This document shows positions 33,471 through 41,483 of a DNA stretch of 64,000 bases, piece after piece; position 1 is the stretch's first letter, and every line of letters starts with the position of its first letter. Source of the DNA: Thermopolyspora sp040678635 (lineage in GTDB: Bacteria > Actinomycetota > Actinomycetes > Streptosporangiales > Streptosporangiaceae); assembly GCF_040678635.1 (NCBI RefSeq), contig NZ_JBFATZ010000012.1, positions 62,001 to 126,000 of the forward strand, read 5' to 3'. The translations under genes were made by a program, and so were the position numbers. The notes beneath the pieces are model-generated. The model was not told the DNA's origin, did no database searches, and was given only the letters and a program-made list of their open reading frames with translations.

Positions 33471-35876
33471 ATGACGCATGGCGTTCCCCGGAGCGGATCC
33501 GAAGGCCGCGGCGCGGTGCCCGGGCCATGGGAGCCCGGGCCATGGGAGGAGCGCTGGAACGAGGTCACCGGCCGGGCCCTGTTCGCCGCCGAGCACGCCC
33601 CCAGCCCCGTGCTCGCCTACGTCGTGCCCGTGCAGTCGGCGATCGCCCGCGGCGAGGTCGCGTCCGTCGACTGCGAGACGCCGCCCACCCTGCCCGGCAT
33701 GCTCGCGGTGCTGTGGCACGGCAACGCCCCCGGGCTCGGCACGTCCGACGATCCAGAGCTGAACCTGTTCCAGTCGCCCGAGATCGCCCATCGGGGGCAG
33801 TTCGTGGCGGCCGTGGTCGCCGAGACGCTGGAGACCGCGTACGAGGCGGCGTCGCGTATCGAGGTCGAGTACGTCGCCAAGCCCCACGACGTCGTGCTGC
33901 ATGCCGGGCATCCCCGGGCGTACCGGCCGCCGGATCATGAACCGGGCGAGACCGGCCACGGGGACGTGGAGCGGGCGCTGCGGGAGGCCGCGGTCAGCGT
34001 GGACCTGACCTACACCTCCCCGGCGTACCACCACAATCCGATGGAGCCGCACGCCACGGTGGCGGTGTGGGAGGACCAAGGGCTGACCCTGTACGACACG
34101 TGCCCGGGGGCCTCGGCCGTGTGTGAGGTGCTGGCCGGACTGTTCGCGCTGCCGCCGAAACTCGTGCGGGTGATCGCGCCGCAGCACGCCGCCGGTTTCG
34201 GGGGCGAATGCGTGGTGCGTCCGCAGACCGTGCTCGCCGCGATGGCGGCGAAGGTCACCGGCCGTCCGGTGAAGGCGGCCCTCACCCGGCGGCAGATGTT
34301 CGCCGTCACCGGCTATCGCACCCCGATCATCCAGCGCGTACGGCTCGGCGCCGACGCGTGCGGCAGGCTCACCGCGATCGCGCACCATGCCGTCGAGCAG
34401 ACCTCCGTGCTGAAGGATCCCGGCGAACCGGTGATGCGGATGGCCCCCGCGATGTACCTCGCGCCGAACCGCCGCGTCACCCGCGAGATCGTTCCGCTGG
34501 ACGTGCCGACGCCGTCGTGGCTGCGGGCGCACGGCGAGTTCCCGGGCCTGTTCGCGCTGGAGTCGGCGATGGACGAGCTGGCGATCGCCTGCGGCCTCGA
34601 CCCGATCGAGCTGCGCGTCCGCAACCAGCCGGAGGCGGACGCGCACGGGCGTGTGCCGCGCTCGTTCAGCCTCGTCGCCTGTCTGCGGGAGGGGGCCGAG
34701 CTGTTCGGCTGGACCGGGCGTGACCCCACGCCGGGCGTGCGCCGCGACGGGCGGTGGCTGGTCGGCACCGGCGTGGCCGCCTCGACGTGCCCGGTGTGGG
34801 CGAGGCCGGCGGAGGCGACGGCGCTGCTGGAGGCGGACGGCCGGTACCGGGTGCGGATCCCCGCGCCCGGCATGCGCGCCGACGAGCGCGCGGCGCTCAA
34901 CAAGATCGCGGCGGACGCGCTGCGGGTCGCTCCCGAGCGGGTGCGAATCGAACTGCGGGGTGGCGGACCGCGGGCCAGCGAATTGGGGGCCAGTGAACCG
35001 AGGGCCAGTGAACCGGGGGCCGGTGGACCAGGGGCCGGTGGACCAGGGGCCGGTGGACCAGGGGCCGGTGGACCAGGGGCCGGTGGACCGGGCGGCGCCG
35101 TGACGTGGGCCCCGGCGGTGGTTCGCGCATGTGAGGCGCTGGTGGAGCTTCTCGGCCAGGACGAGGCGCACGCGGGGCCGTTCGGCGCGGGCCCGGCGGC
35201 GGTTCCCTGCGCCACCAGGGGCGTCGGGCCGCCGCGCGAGGCGACCGCCACCCTCCCCGCCGCCCTGCCTGACGCCCTGATCGAGCACGCGGCGGACCCT
35301 GCCGGACGGTATCGGCGGGCGCGGCACGCGTACGGGGCACAGTTCGCCGAGGCGCGGGTGGACGTGGACACCGGCGAGGTGCGGGTGCCGCGGTTGCTCG
35401 GCGTGTTCGCGGCGGGGCGCGTGGCCGACCCGGAGGAGACGCGTGCCCGGTTCGTCGCGGCGATGACGATGGGGCTGTCGATGACCCTGCTTGAGCACAG
35501 CGCGCTGGACGAGACGTTCGGGGACTTCCTCAACGACGACCTCTCGCGCTACCTCATCGCCACCTCGGCGGATGTGGGGAACATCGACGTGCGCTGGGTT
35601 GGAGACGACGGCCTCGGCACGGGCTCGCGGGAACCGCGCCAGGGCCGGGACCAGCACCGCGAGCAGGGCCGGGACCAGGGCCGCGAGCAAAGCACGGAGC
35701 AGAGCATGGAGAGCGTGGCGGAGATCGGGATCGTCGCCACGGCCGCCGCCATCGCCAACGCGGTCTACCACGCGACCGGGGTGCGGGTGCGCAACCTGCC
35801 CATCCGGCTCGACCGGCTGGTCACCCGCCTACCGGCGATGCCACATGCCGGCGGAACGGGCGGCTCCGGCTCCTGA
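33471..35876 (+). CDS. Molybdopterin-binding large subunit of a PaoABC-like hydroxylase, altered by repeats
   Basis: The product has 801 residues. Family features: RWNEVTGRALFAAEHAPSPV, VVAVVAETLETAYEAA-type helix, HHNPMEPHATVAVWEDQGLT, AAGFGGECVVRPQ and the terminal EIGIVATAAAIANAVYHATG with the presumed catalytic Glu. Two conserved regions are unusual. The DIGTGT-like cofactor segment reads APGMRADERAALNK, and the following GDT loop is replaced by eight GAGGP-type repeats (34971-35090). The NP-GVKGIGE loop before the catalytic Glu is replaced by six EQGRDQ-type repeats (35640-35711). The frame is intact, but activity may be lost or changed. Operon position and neighbours confirm the assignment. 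Confidence 0.82.
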   Translation: MTHGVPRSGSEGRGAVPGPWEPGPWEERWNEVTGRALFAAEHAPSPVLAYVVPVQSAIARGEVASVDCETPPTLPGMLAVLWHGNAPGLGTSDDPELNLFQSPEIAHRGQFVAAVVAETLETAYEAASRIEVEYVAKPHDVVLHAGHPRAYRPPDHEPGETGHGDVERALREAAVSVDLTYTSPAYHHNPMEPHATVAVWEDQGLTLYDTCPGASAVCEVLAGLFALPPKLVRVIAPQHAAGFGGECVVRPQTVLAAMAAKVTGRPVKAALTRRQMFAVTGYRTPIIQRVRLGADACGRLTAIAHHAVEQTSVLKDPGEPVMRMAPAMYLAPNRRVTREIVPLDVPTPSWLRAHGEFPGLFALESAMDELAIACGLDPIELRVRNQPEADAHGRVPRSFSLVACLREGAELFGWTGRDPTPGVRRDGRWLVGTGVAASTCPVWARPAEATALLEADGRYRVRIPAPGMRADERAALNKIAADALRVAPERVRIELRGGGPRASELGASEPRASEPGAGGPGAGGPGAGGPGAGGPGAGGPGGAVTWAPAVVRACEALVELLGQDEAHAGPFGAGPAAVPCATRGVGPPREATATLPAALPDALIEHAADPAGRYRRARHAYGAQFAEARVDVDTGEVRVPRLLGVFAAGRVADPEETRARFVAAMTMGLSMTLLEHSALDETFGDFLNDDLSRYLIATSADVGNIDVRWVGDDGLGTGSREPRQGRDQHREQGRDQGREQSTEQSMESVAEIGIVATAAAIANAVYHATGVRVRNLPIRLDRLVTRLPAMPHAGGTGGSGS
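34971..35090. repeat. 15-bp minisatellite, eight units, inside the large-subunit gene
   Basis: Eight 15-bp units ending in five near-identical copies of GGGGCCGGTGGACCA. They encode (A)SE(P/L)GAS and GAGGP repeats and interrupt the conserved loop that normally contacts the molybdenum cofactor. Confidence 0.9.
35640..35711. repeat. 12-bp minisatellite, six units, next to the active-site Glu codon
   Basis: Six 12-bp units alternating CAGGGCCGGGAC and CAGGGCCGCGAG, degenerating to CAAAGCACGGAG and CAGAGCATGGAG. They encode QGRD/QGRE/QSTE repeats just before VAEIGIV. Confidence 0.85.
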
Positions 35877-36225
35877 TCATCCATGAAGGCGCCGCCGCCG
35901 CCCACCGCCGAGCCGCCGTTGCGCACGGTATCGTGCGAGGACACGCCCTTACGATCATTTCGGAGGGCCCTGAACCGGGCCGCGCGGCGGGCCGTACCCC
36001 CTGCTGATGCCGATGATGATCGCGCCTGGAACGTTCGACCGGCGCCCAACCCGCCGCCCCGCGTTCCGATCGTCCGGCAAGGCCGCAGCCTGGCCGTTTA
36101 CGCGATCGCCGTCGGACGCGGAAGAACACGACTCGCGTCTTTGCTTGTGTGAAGCGCGGCAAGCCGCGTGAAATTCTCCGCACGGGGGAGCGAGAAGCAC
36201 TGAGGTGAGAGAGAGAGTGGGAAAC
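35877..36225. other. Non-coding stretch before gnd
   Basis: Between the molybdenum large subunit and 6-phosphogluconate dehydrogenase. Open frames here on both strands have poor third-position bias. A GA-rich leader (GAGGTGAGAGAGAGAGTGGG) ends the stretch and serves as the ribosome site region of gnd. I see no clear operator or terminator. Confidence 0.5.
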
Positions 36226-37653
36226 ATGGCGAATAAGGCAGTCATCGGCGTCACGGGCCTGGCGACCATGGGCAGGAACCTTGCGCGCAATCTCGCCCGG
36301 CACGGTCACGTGGTGGCGGTGCACAACCGCACGGCGTCGCGGACCAAGGCGCTGGTGGAGGAGTACGGCGACGAGGGCACGTTCGTGCCGGCCGAGTCGG
36401 CCGAGGAGTTCGTGCGGTCGCTGGAACGTCCCCGGCGTATTGTGATCATGGTCAAGGCGGGCGCGGCCACCGACGCGGTGATCGAGGAGTTCGCGCCGCT
36501 GCTCGAACCCGGCGACATGATCGTCGATGGCGGCAACGCCCACTTCCAGGACACCCGGCGGCGGGAACGCGAGCTGCGCGAGCGCGGCCTGCACTTCGTC
36601 GGCACCGGCATCTCCGGCGGCGAGGAGGGGGCGCTCAACGGGCCGAGCATCATGCCCGGCGGGTCTCCCGAGTCCTACCAGGCGCTCGGCCCGCTGCTGG
36701 AGAGCATCGCGGCCAAGGTCGAAGGGGTGCCCTGCTGCGTGCACGTCGGTCCCGACGGGGCCGGGCACTTCGTGAAGATGGTGCACAACGGCATCGAGTA
36801 CGCCGACATGCAGCTCATCGCCGAGGCGTACGACCTGCTGCGGCACGGCCTCGGCATGCCGCCCGCGGAGATCGCCGAAGTGTTCCGCACCTGGAACTCC
36901 GGACGGCTGAACTCGTACCTGATCGAGATCACCGCGGAGGTGCTCGCGCACACCGACCCGGTCACCGGCAAGCCGTTCGTGGACGTCGTGCTCGACCAGG
37001 CCGAGCAGAAGGGCACCGGCCGCTGGACCGTGCAAACCGCCCTGGACCTGGGCGTTCCGGTGAGCGGCATCGCCGAGGCCGTGTTCGCCCGGTCGCTGTC
37101 CGGGCACGCCAGGCTGCGCGAGGCGGCGCGCGGGCTGCCCGGCCCGAGCCGGTTCAAGCTGGAGCAGCGCTTCGCCGACGACGTGGAGCAGGCCCTGTAC
37201 GCCTCCAAGATCGTGGCCTACGCGCAGGGCTTCAACCAGATCCAGGCCGCCGGCGACGAGTACGGCTGGAACATCGACCTCGGCGCGATGGCGACGATCT
37301 GGCGCGGCGGCTGCATCATCCGCGCCGGCTTCCTCGACCGCATCCGCGCGGCCTACGCCGCCGACCCGAGCACGCCCACGCTCCTCACCGACGACCACTT
37401 CGCCGGTGCGATCGGCGACGCCCAGGACTCCTGGCGCACCGTGGTCTCCATCTCGGCCCAGATCGGCATCCCGACGCCCGGTTTCGCCACCTCGCTCGCC
37501 TACTACGACGCGCTGCGGGCCGAACGCCTCCCCGCCGCCCTCACCCAGGCGCAGCGGGACTTCTTCGGCGCCCACACCTACCGCCGTACCGACCGCGAGG
37601 GCTCCTTCCACACCCGCTGGGAGCTCCCCGACCGCCCGGAGATCTCCTCCTGA
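36226..37653 (+). CDS. gnd: 6-phosphogluconate dehydrogenase, decarboxylating
   Basis: The product has 475 residues from the ATG at 36226; a GTG at 36205 would add seven residues. It converts 6-phosphogluconate to ribulose 5-phosphate and CO2 with NADP+ in the oxidative pentose-phosphate pathway. Motifs: IGVTGLATMGRNLARNLARH (cofactor site), VHNRTASRTK (Arg favouring NADP+), VDGGNAHFQDTRRRE, GISGGEEGALNGPSIMPGG, HVGPDGAGHFVKMVHNGIEY with the catalytic Lys and Asn, and a C-terminal YYDALRAERLPAALTQAQRD. Length and all motifs are normal. It stands alone, closed by a palindromic terminator. Confidence 0.96.
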   Translation: MANKAVIGVTGLATMGRNLARNLARHGHVVAVHNRTASRTKALVEEYGDEGTFVPAESAEEFVRSLERPRRIVIMVKAGAATDAVIEEFAPLLEPGDMIVDGGNAHFQDTRRRERELRERGLHFVGTGISGGEEGALNGPSIMPGGSPESYQALGPLLESIAAKVEGVPCCVHVGPDGAGHFVKMVHNGIEYADMQLIAEAYDLLRHGLGMPPAEIAEVFRTWNSGRLNSYLIEITAEVLAHTDPVTGKPFVDVVLDQAEQKGTGRWTVQTALDLGVPVSGIAEAVFARSLSGHARLREAARGLPGPSRFKLEQRFADDVEQALYASKIVAYAQGFNQIQAAGDEYGWNIDLGAMATIWRGGCIIRAGFLDRIRAAYAADPSTPTLLTDDHFAGAIGDAQDSWRTVVSISAQIGIPTPGFATSLAYYDALRAERLPAALTQAQRDFFGAHTYRRTDREGSFHTRWELPDRPEISS

Positions 37654-37659
37654 TGCCAC

Positions 37660-37679
37660 GCCCCGGCCGCGGCCGGGGC
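37660..37679. terminator. Palindromic terminator after gnd
   Basis: A perfect 20-bp palindrome, GCCCCGGCCG / CGGCCGGGGC, seven bases after the gnd stop, followed by a short TTCT. It may serve both gnd and the convergent wHTH gene. Confidence 0.7.
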
Positions 37680-37726
37680 TTCTCAACCGGCCGCGCGACG
37701 ACCTGATGCGATTCGGCGGACCGGGA

Positions 37727-38362
37727 TCAGGGCTCGGCGTTGCGGTCGAGGCCGAGGGTGGCGATGAGATCCTCGTGGAGCTCGAACCAGACGCGATGGC
37801 AGGAGTCGATGTCGGTGCGGTCGATCCAGCCGCCGTCGCCCGCCCGGGCGCGTCGCAGCGCCGCGCTGAAGCGGGCGTCGTAGCCGCAGAACCGGAGGAG
37901 TACGTCGTCGAGGCGGTCCGCGAGCGGGGCGAGGGCGCGGTCGATCGCGCCGAGTTCGTCGAGGACCGCGGCGTCCCAGGCGGGGTCGGAGTGATCGTTG
38001 GCGGCGAGCGGGTCGCCGGAGGCGGGGCGGAGCTGCCAGTCGGTGCACGCCTTCTGCAGGCGGGCGTTGAGCGGGAGGAATTCCCGGTAGACGGCACGGA
38101 CCTCGTCGGCGGCGCCGACGCTCGCGAGTTCGGCCGCGAGCCGGCGCTCGTTCTCCGCCCGGCCCGCCTCGGTCAGCGACCAGCCCTGGAGGTCGGCGAA
38201 GCCCGTGTGCGTCACCCAGCCGCGCGCCTCGGCGTCACGCAGCGCCTCAAGGGTCTGCCCGGGATCGAGATCGAAGCGGTGGGCGATCGCGGGGGTGTCG
38301 GCGTACCCCTTGATGCGGACGCTGTGCAGGACCAACAGGTCGAGCGGGGAGTTCTGGGTCAC
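37727..38362 (-). CDS. Winged-helix transcriptional regulator
   Basis: The product has 211 residues from the GTG at 38362. The N-terminal winged helix spans about 1-70 (LHSVRIKGYADTPAIAHRFD, ALRDAEARGWVTHTGFADLQ, WSLTEAGRAENERRLAAEL), followed by a helical domain with WQLRPASGD and a C-terminal RVWFELHEDLIATLGLDR. Its GTGA start overlaps the stop of the upstream HTH gene, so the two are translationally coupled. Together they are divergent from the PEP-utilising protein across a palindromic operator and are the likely regulators of it. Effector unknown. Confidence 0.78.
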   Translation of the reverse strand: MTQNSPLDLLVLHSVRIKGYADTPAIAHRFDLDPGQTLEALRDAEARGWVTHTGFADLQGWSLTEAGRAENERRLAAELASVGAADEVRAVYREFLPLNARLQKACTDWQLRPASGDPLAANDHSDPAWDAAVLDELGAIDRALAPLADRLDDVLLRFCGYDARFSAALRRARAGDGGWIDRTDIDSCHRVWFELHEDLIATLGLDRNAEP

Positions 38363-38763
38363 GGGTCGCCACCTTGTCGGGCCGTCAGTCGGTTGTAGTG
38401 CTGCTGGCATGCCTGCGGGGAGTTGAACCCCATCGCGTCCGCGATCTGCGCCCAGGTCAGGCCCGCGCTCCGGGCGGTGAGGAGCAGCCCGGCCTCGAGT
38501 TCCTCGACCTCGGCGCGTGCGGCGGGCAGGAGCGCGAGCGCGGCGAGGAGATCCTCGGGGGCCGTGCGCGCGGACCGCCAGAGCGCGAAGTGCGCGAGAT
38601 CCACCGCCGACGGCGGGATGGGCGCCGGACGCCAGGGGCGGGCGGGGAGCTCGTCCGCGCCGAGGGCGAGCAGGCGGTCACGCGCGTCCTGCTCGCGACG
38701 CGCCCGAGCATGATCGGCGTACGCGGAGTGAGCGGGGTGAGCGGGGTCGTGCTTGCGGTGCAT
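38359..38763 (-). CDS. Small HTH DNA-binding protein
   Basis: The product has 134 residues. The C-terminus (about 85-125: AGLLLTARSAGLTWAQIADA, MGFNSPQACQQHYNRL) is a helix-turn-helix of the type found in many small actinomycete regulators. The N-terminal half is Ala/Arg/Pro-rich and probably a dimerisation or flexible region. The ATG at 38763 lies 19 bp from the left arm of an imperfect palindrome. The gene is co-translated with the winged-helix gene; the pair may act together on the divergent promoter. Confidence in DNA binding is good; the target is inferred. Confidence 0.75.
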   Translation of the reverse strand: MHRKHDPAHPAHSAYADHARARREQDARDRLLALGADELPARPWRPAPIPPSAVDLAHFALWRSARTAPEDLLAALALLPAARAEVEELEAGLLLTARSAGLTWAQIADAMGFNSPQACQQHYNRLTARQGGDP

Positions 38764-38781
38764 GCGGCCGATCCTGGAGAA

Positions 38782-38810
38782 TCAACGAATTGTTGTCAAC
38801 ATTTCGTTGA
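38782..38810. promoter_or_regulatory. 29-bp imperfect palindrome in the divergent promoter
   Basis: Outer arms TCAACGAA / TTCGTTGA are perfect and enclose an inner TGTTG-T-CAACA. It ends 10 bp before the TTG start of the PEP-utilising protein and starts 18 bp from the HTH gene, covering both likely promoters. A repressor bound here would silence both directions. Confidence 0.7.
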
Positions 38811-38820
38811 AGGAATCCGG

Positions 38821-40068
38821 TTGATCGTCGCGCTCAGGGACGCCGTCGCGGACTCCGGCGGAGGCAAGGCCGGCTCGCTCGGCACGCTGCTGCGCGCGGG
38901 TCTGCCCGTGCCCGACGGCTTCGTCATCCCGTTCGACGTCTATCGCCTCGCGCTCGGCGATCCGCGCCGCGCCCCATCGGCCGACCCGGACGCGGTACGG
39001 CGAGCGATCCAGGCCCTTGCGCTGCCGGATGGCCTCCTCGGCTCCCTCGCGTACGGACTCGACCGGCTCGGCGGCGGTCCGGTGGCCGTGCGCTCGTCGG
39101 CGGCCGGCGAGGACACCGCGCGGGCGTCGGCGGCCGGGCAGCACGAGAGCGTGCTCGCCGTCCACGGCCTCGGCGCGGTCGCCGACGCGGTCCGCACCTG
39201 CTGGGCCTCGCTGTACACCGCACGCGCCGTCCACTACCGCAGCGCCTCCGGCGAGCATCCGCCGAACGGCGAGCCGGCGATGGCCGTCCTCGTCCAGCGC
39301 CTCGTGGACGCCGAGGTCTCCGGGGTCATGTTCACCCCCACGCGCCCGGACGGCCCGACCGAGATCGAGGCGTCCTGGGGCCTCGGCCCCAGCGTGGTCG
39401 GCGGCATGGTCACCCCGGACGCCTACCGCGTCGCCGCGGACGCGTCGGTCACCCGCACCGTCGCGGACAAGCGGATCCGCCTGGACCGGGACGGCACCCG
39501 CCTCGTGACGCGCGACGTCCCCACCGCCGACCGCGACCGGCCGTCGCTCGACCACGCGACGGCCACGCGACTCGCCCTGCTCGGCCGGGAGGTCGCCGCC
39601 GTGCTCGGCGGGCCGCAGGACATCGAGTGGGCGCTCGCCGACGGACGCGTCTGGATCCTGCAGGCCCGGCCGGTCACCGCCGCTCCCCAACCGGCGCCTC
39701 GCGGTGCCCCGGCCGCCGTACCGGCGACGCTGCGCGGCGCACCGGGCAGCCGCGGAACCGTGACCGGCACGGCCAGGGTCGTCCGCGGGCCCGGCGACTT
39801 CGCCCGGGTGCGTCCGGGCGACATCCTCGTCTGCCCCCATACCGACCCGAGTTGGACGCCGTTGCTGCGCATCGCCTCCGGTGTCGTCACCGAGACCGGC
39901 GGGGTGCTCTCCCACGCCGCGATCGTCGCCCGTGAGCGCCGCATCCCCGCCGTACTCGGCGTCCCTGGCGCGACGACCCGGATCCGCGACGACACCACCG
40001 TCACCATCGACGGCGCCGCCGGGACCATCACGACGGGGCTCACCTCCGCGCAGGAATCGGGCGGGTAA
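38821..40068 (+). CDS. Short PEP/pyruvate-binding phosphotransferase-like protein
   Basis: The product has 415 residues from a TTG at 38821 with AAGGA six bases upstream; longer frames upstream overlap the regulator genes and are not used. The first 285 residues are a PPDK-type ATP-grasp domain (GGKAGSLGTLLRAGLPVPDG, VAVRSSAAGEDTARASAAGQ, SGVMFTPTRPDG, QDIEWALADGRVWILQARPV). The last 110 are the swivelling phosphohistidine domain with His365 (TETGGVLSHAAIVARERRIP). The PEP-synthase barrel and the antibiotic-binding domain of rifampin phosphotransferases are absent. It may phosphorylate a small molecule through a partner. Specificity unknown; regulated by the divergent HTH pair. Confidence 0.82.
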   Translation: MIVALRDAVADSGGGKAGSLGTLLRAGLPVPDGFVIPFDVYRLALGDPRRAPSADPDAVRRAIQALALPDGLLGSLAYGLDRLGGGPVAVRSSAAGEDTARASAAGQHESVLAVHGLGAVADAVRTCWASLYTARAVHYRSASGEHPPNGEPAMAVLVQRLVDAEVSGVMFTPTRPDGPTEIEASWGLGPSVVGGMVTPDAYRVAADASVTRTVADKRIRLDRDGTRLVTRDVPTADRDRPSLDHATATRLALLGREVAAVLGGPQDIEWALADGRVWILQARPVTAAPQPAPRGAPAAVPATLRGAPGSRGTVTGTARVVRGPGDFARVRPGDILVCPHTDPSWTPLLRIASGVVTETGGVLSHAAIVARERRIPAVLGVPGATTRIRDDTTVTIDGAAGTITTGLTSAQESGG

Positions 40069-40120
40069 CCCGGTGGCCTCTCCGGCCTCCCCGTCGAAGC
40101 GCTCGCCGTGACCGCCGTAC

Positions 40121-41272
40121 CTAGTCGGCCTGCGCGCTGAGCGGGGCCGCGATCGCTTCGAGGCCCTTTCGTTCGGCGGCGATGCCGAGGACGAGTTCGA
40201 CGAGACCGGCCACGATCATGACGGTGGCGCCGATGGCGAAGGCCAGGGCGGTGTCGCCGGGGTTTCCGCTCTCCACCAGGTTCGCGAAGATCAACGGGCC
40301 GGAGATGCCGCCGACCGCGGTGCCGATGGCGAAGAAGAACGCGATCGCCATCGCCCTGGTCTCCATCGGGAAGATCTCGCTGACGGTGAGGTACGCCGAG
40401 CTCGCCCCCGCCGAGGCGAAGAACAGCACCACCGACCAGCAGGCGGTCAGCGTCACCTCGTTGAGCATGCCTTGATTGAACATCCAGGCCGTGACGAGCA
40501 GCAGCGCGCCGGAGAGGACGTACGTCCCGGAGATCATGGGTGTGCGGCCGACGCTGTCGAACAGCGGCCCCAGCAGCAGCGGCCCGAGGAAGTTGCCGAC
40601 GCAGATCACCGCGAAGTAGTAGCCGGTGTAGGTGTCGATGTCGTAGAACGTCGACAAAATCTGCGCGTACCCGAACGTGATCGCGTTGTAGAGGAACGCC
40701 TGCCCGACGAAGAGCGAGAAGCCGAGCACCGTGCGGCGGGGGTAGCGGGCGACCATGGTGTGCGCAATGCGGCCGAAGCCGATCGAGTGGCGCTGGTGGA
40801 TGGTGATCGTCTCACGGGGGCGCTCCAGCCGCATGCCGGTATCCCGTTCGACCTCCGCCTCGATGCCGGCGACCAGTTCGTCGGCCTCCCGGTCCCGGCC
40901 GTGGATGAACATCCAGCGGGGCTTCTTCCTGTGCCGTTTCCTCACCGGATTCGGCATCGGCGGAGAGTACGCGGCGATCAACTCGGCGATCGACGAGCTG
41001 ATCCCGAGCGACCACCGGGGCAGGATCGACATCATCATCAACGGCAGCTACTGGCTCGGCGCGGCGGGCGGCGCGCTGCTCACCGTGCCGCTGCTCAACG
41101 ACTTCCCGATCAACGTCGGCTGGCGGATGGCGTTCGGGCTGGGCGTCGTGCTCGGCGTGGCGATCCTGCTCGTACGGCGGCACGTTCCGGTCCAGTGCCA
41201 TCGGGACCACGGTAAACGATCAAGCCGAGCGGGGACGTCAGTCTGAATCGTCCCGGTTTCTACCGCACTCAT
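40121..41272 (-). pseudogene. MFS sugar-porter-type transporter broken by an internal inversion
   Basis: Three pieces of one transporter are present. The N-terminus is on the minus strand (41272 to about 41191: MSAVETGTIQTDVPARLDRL, PWSRWHW). The middle is on the plus strand (about 40918-41190: FFLCRFLTGFGIGGEYAAIN, then IIINGSYWLGAAGGALL up to LLVRRHVP). The C-terminal half is again on the minus strand (about 40917-40121: PRWMFIHGRDREADELVAGI through SEIFPMETRAMAIAFFFAIG). In intact relatives RRHVP is followed directly by the PRWMFIHG segment, so the middle is inverted. About 80 residues (helices 1-3) between SRWHW and FFLCRF are missing. The gene cannot make a working transporter. Confidence 0.85.
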
Positions 41273-41483
41273 CTCCCACCTCGCCGCCGCCACTACCCGC
41301 GGCGACCGGCCGTATGCCCTCGACTTCGATCACCGCGGGTCGCCGGGCGCGTCCGGGCGATCCTCGGTCGGGCCGGTGACGACGCCGCCCGCAACCCCCT
41401 GTGGATCAAGGGATGGCCGAGTTTTTCCACAGGCCGTGCGTCACCTCTGTCTGATGGGCGTGTTAGGGGTTACTAATCGGGTT

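Noticed and set aside
35883..36152. 89-codon frame between the molybdenum large subunit and gnd
   Set aside because: No ribosome site, irregular third-position bias and Arg/Pro-rich composition; treated as non-coding.
38374..38820. N-terminal extension of the PEP-utilising protein to 38374
   Set aside because: It would run antisense through the HTH gene; a TTG with AAGGA at 38821 begins the conserved domain immediately.
41399..41432. Pair of inverted DnaA-box-like words (CTGTGGA / TCCACAG) before the second LCP gene
   Set aside because: Only two imperfect copies, no AT-rich unwinding element and no dnaA/dnaN neighbours, so an origin is not supported; it may be a hairpin.
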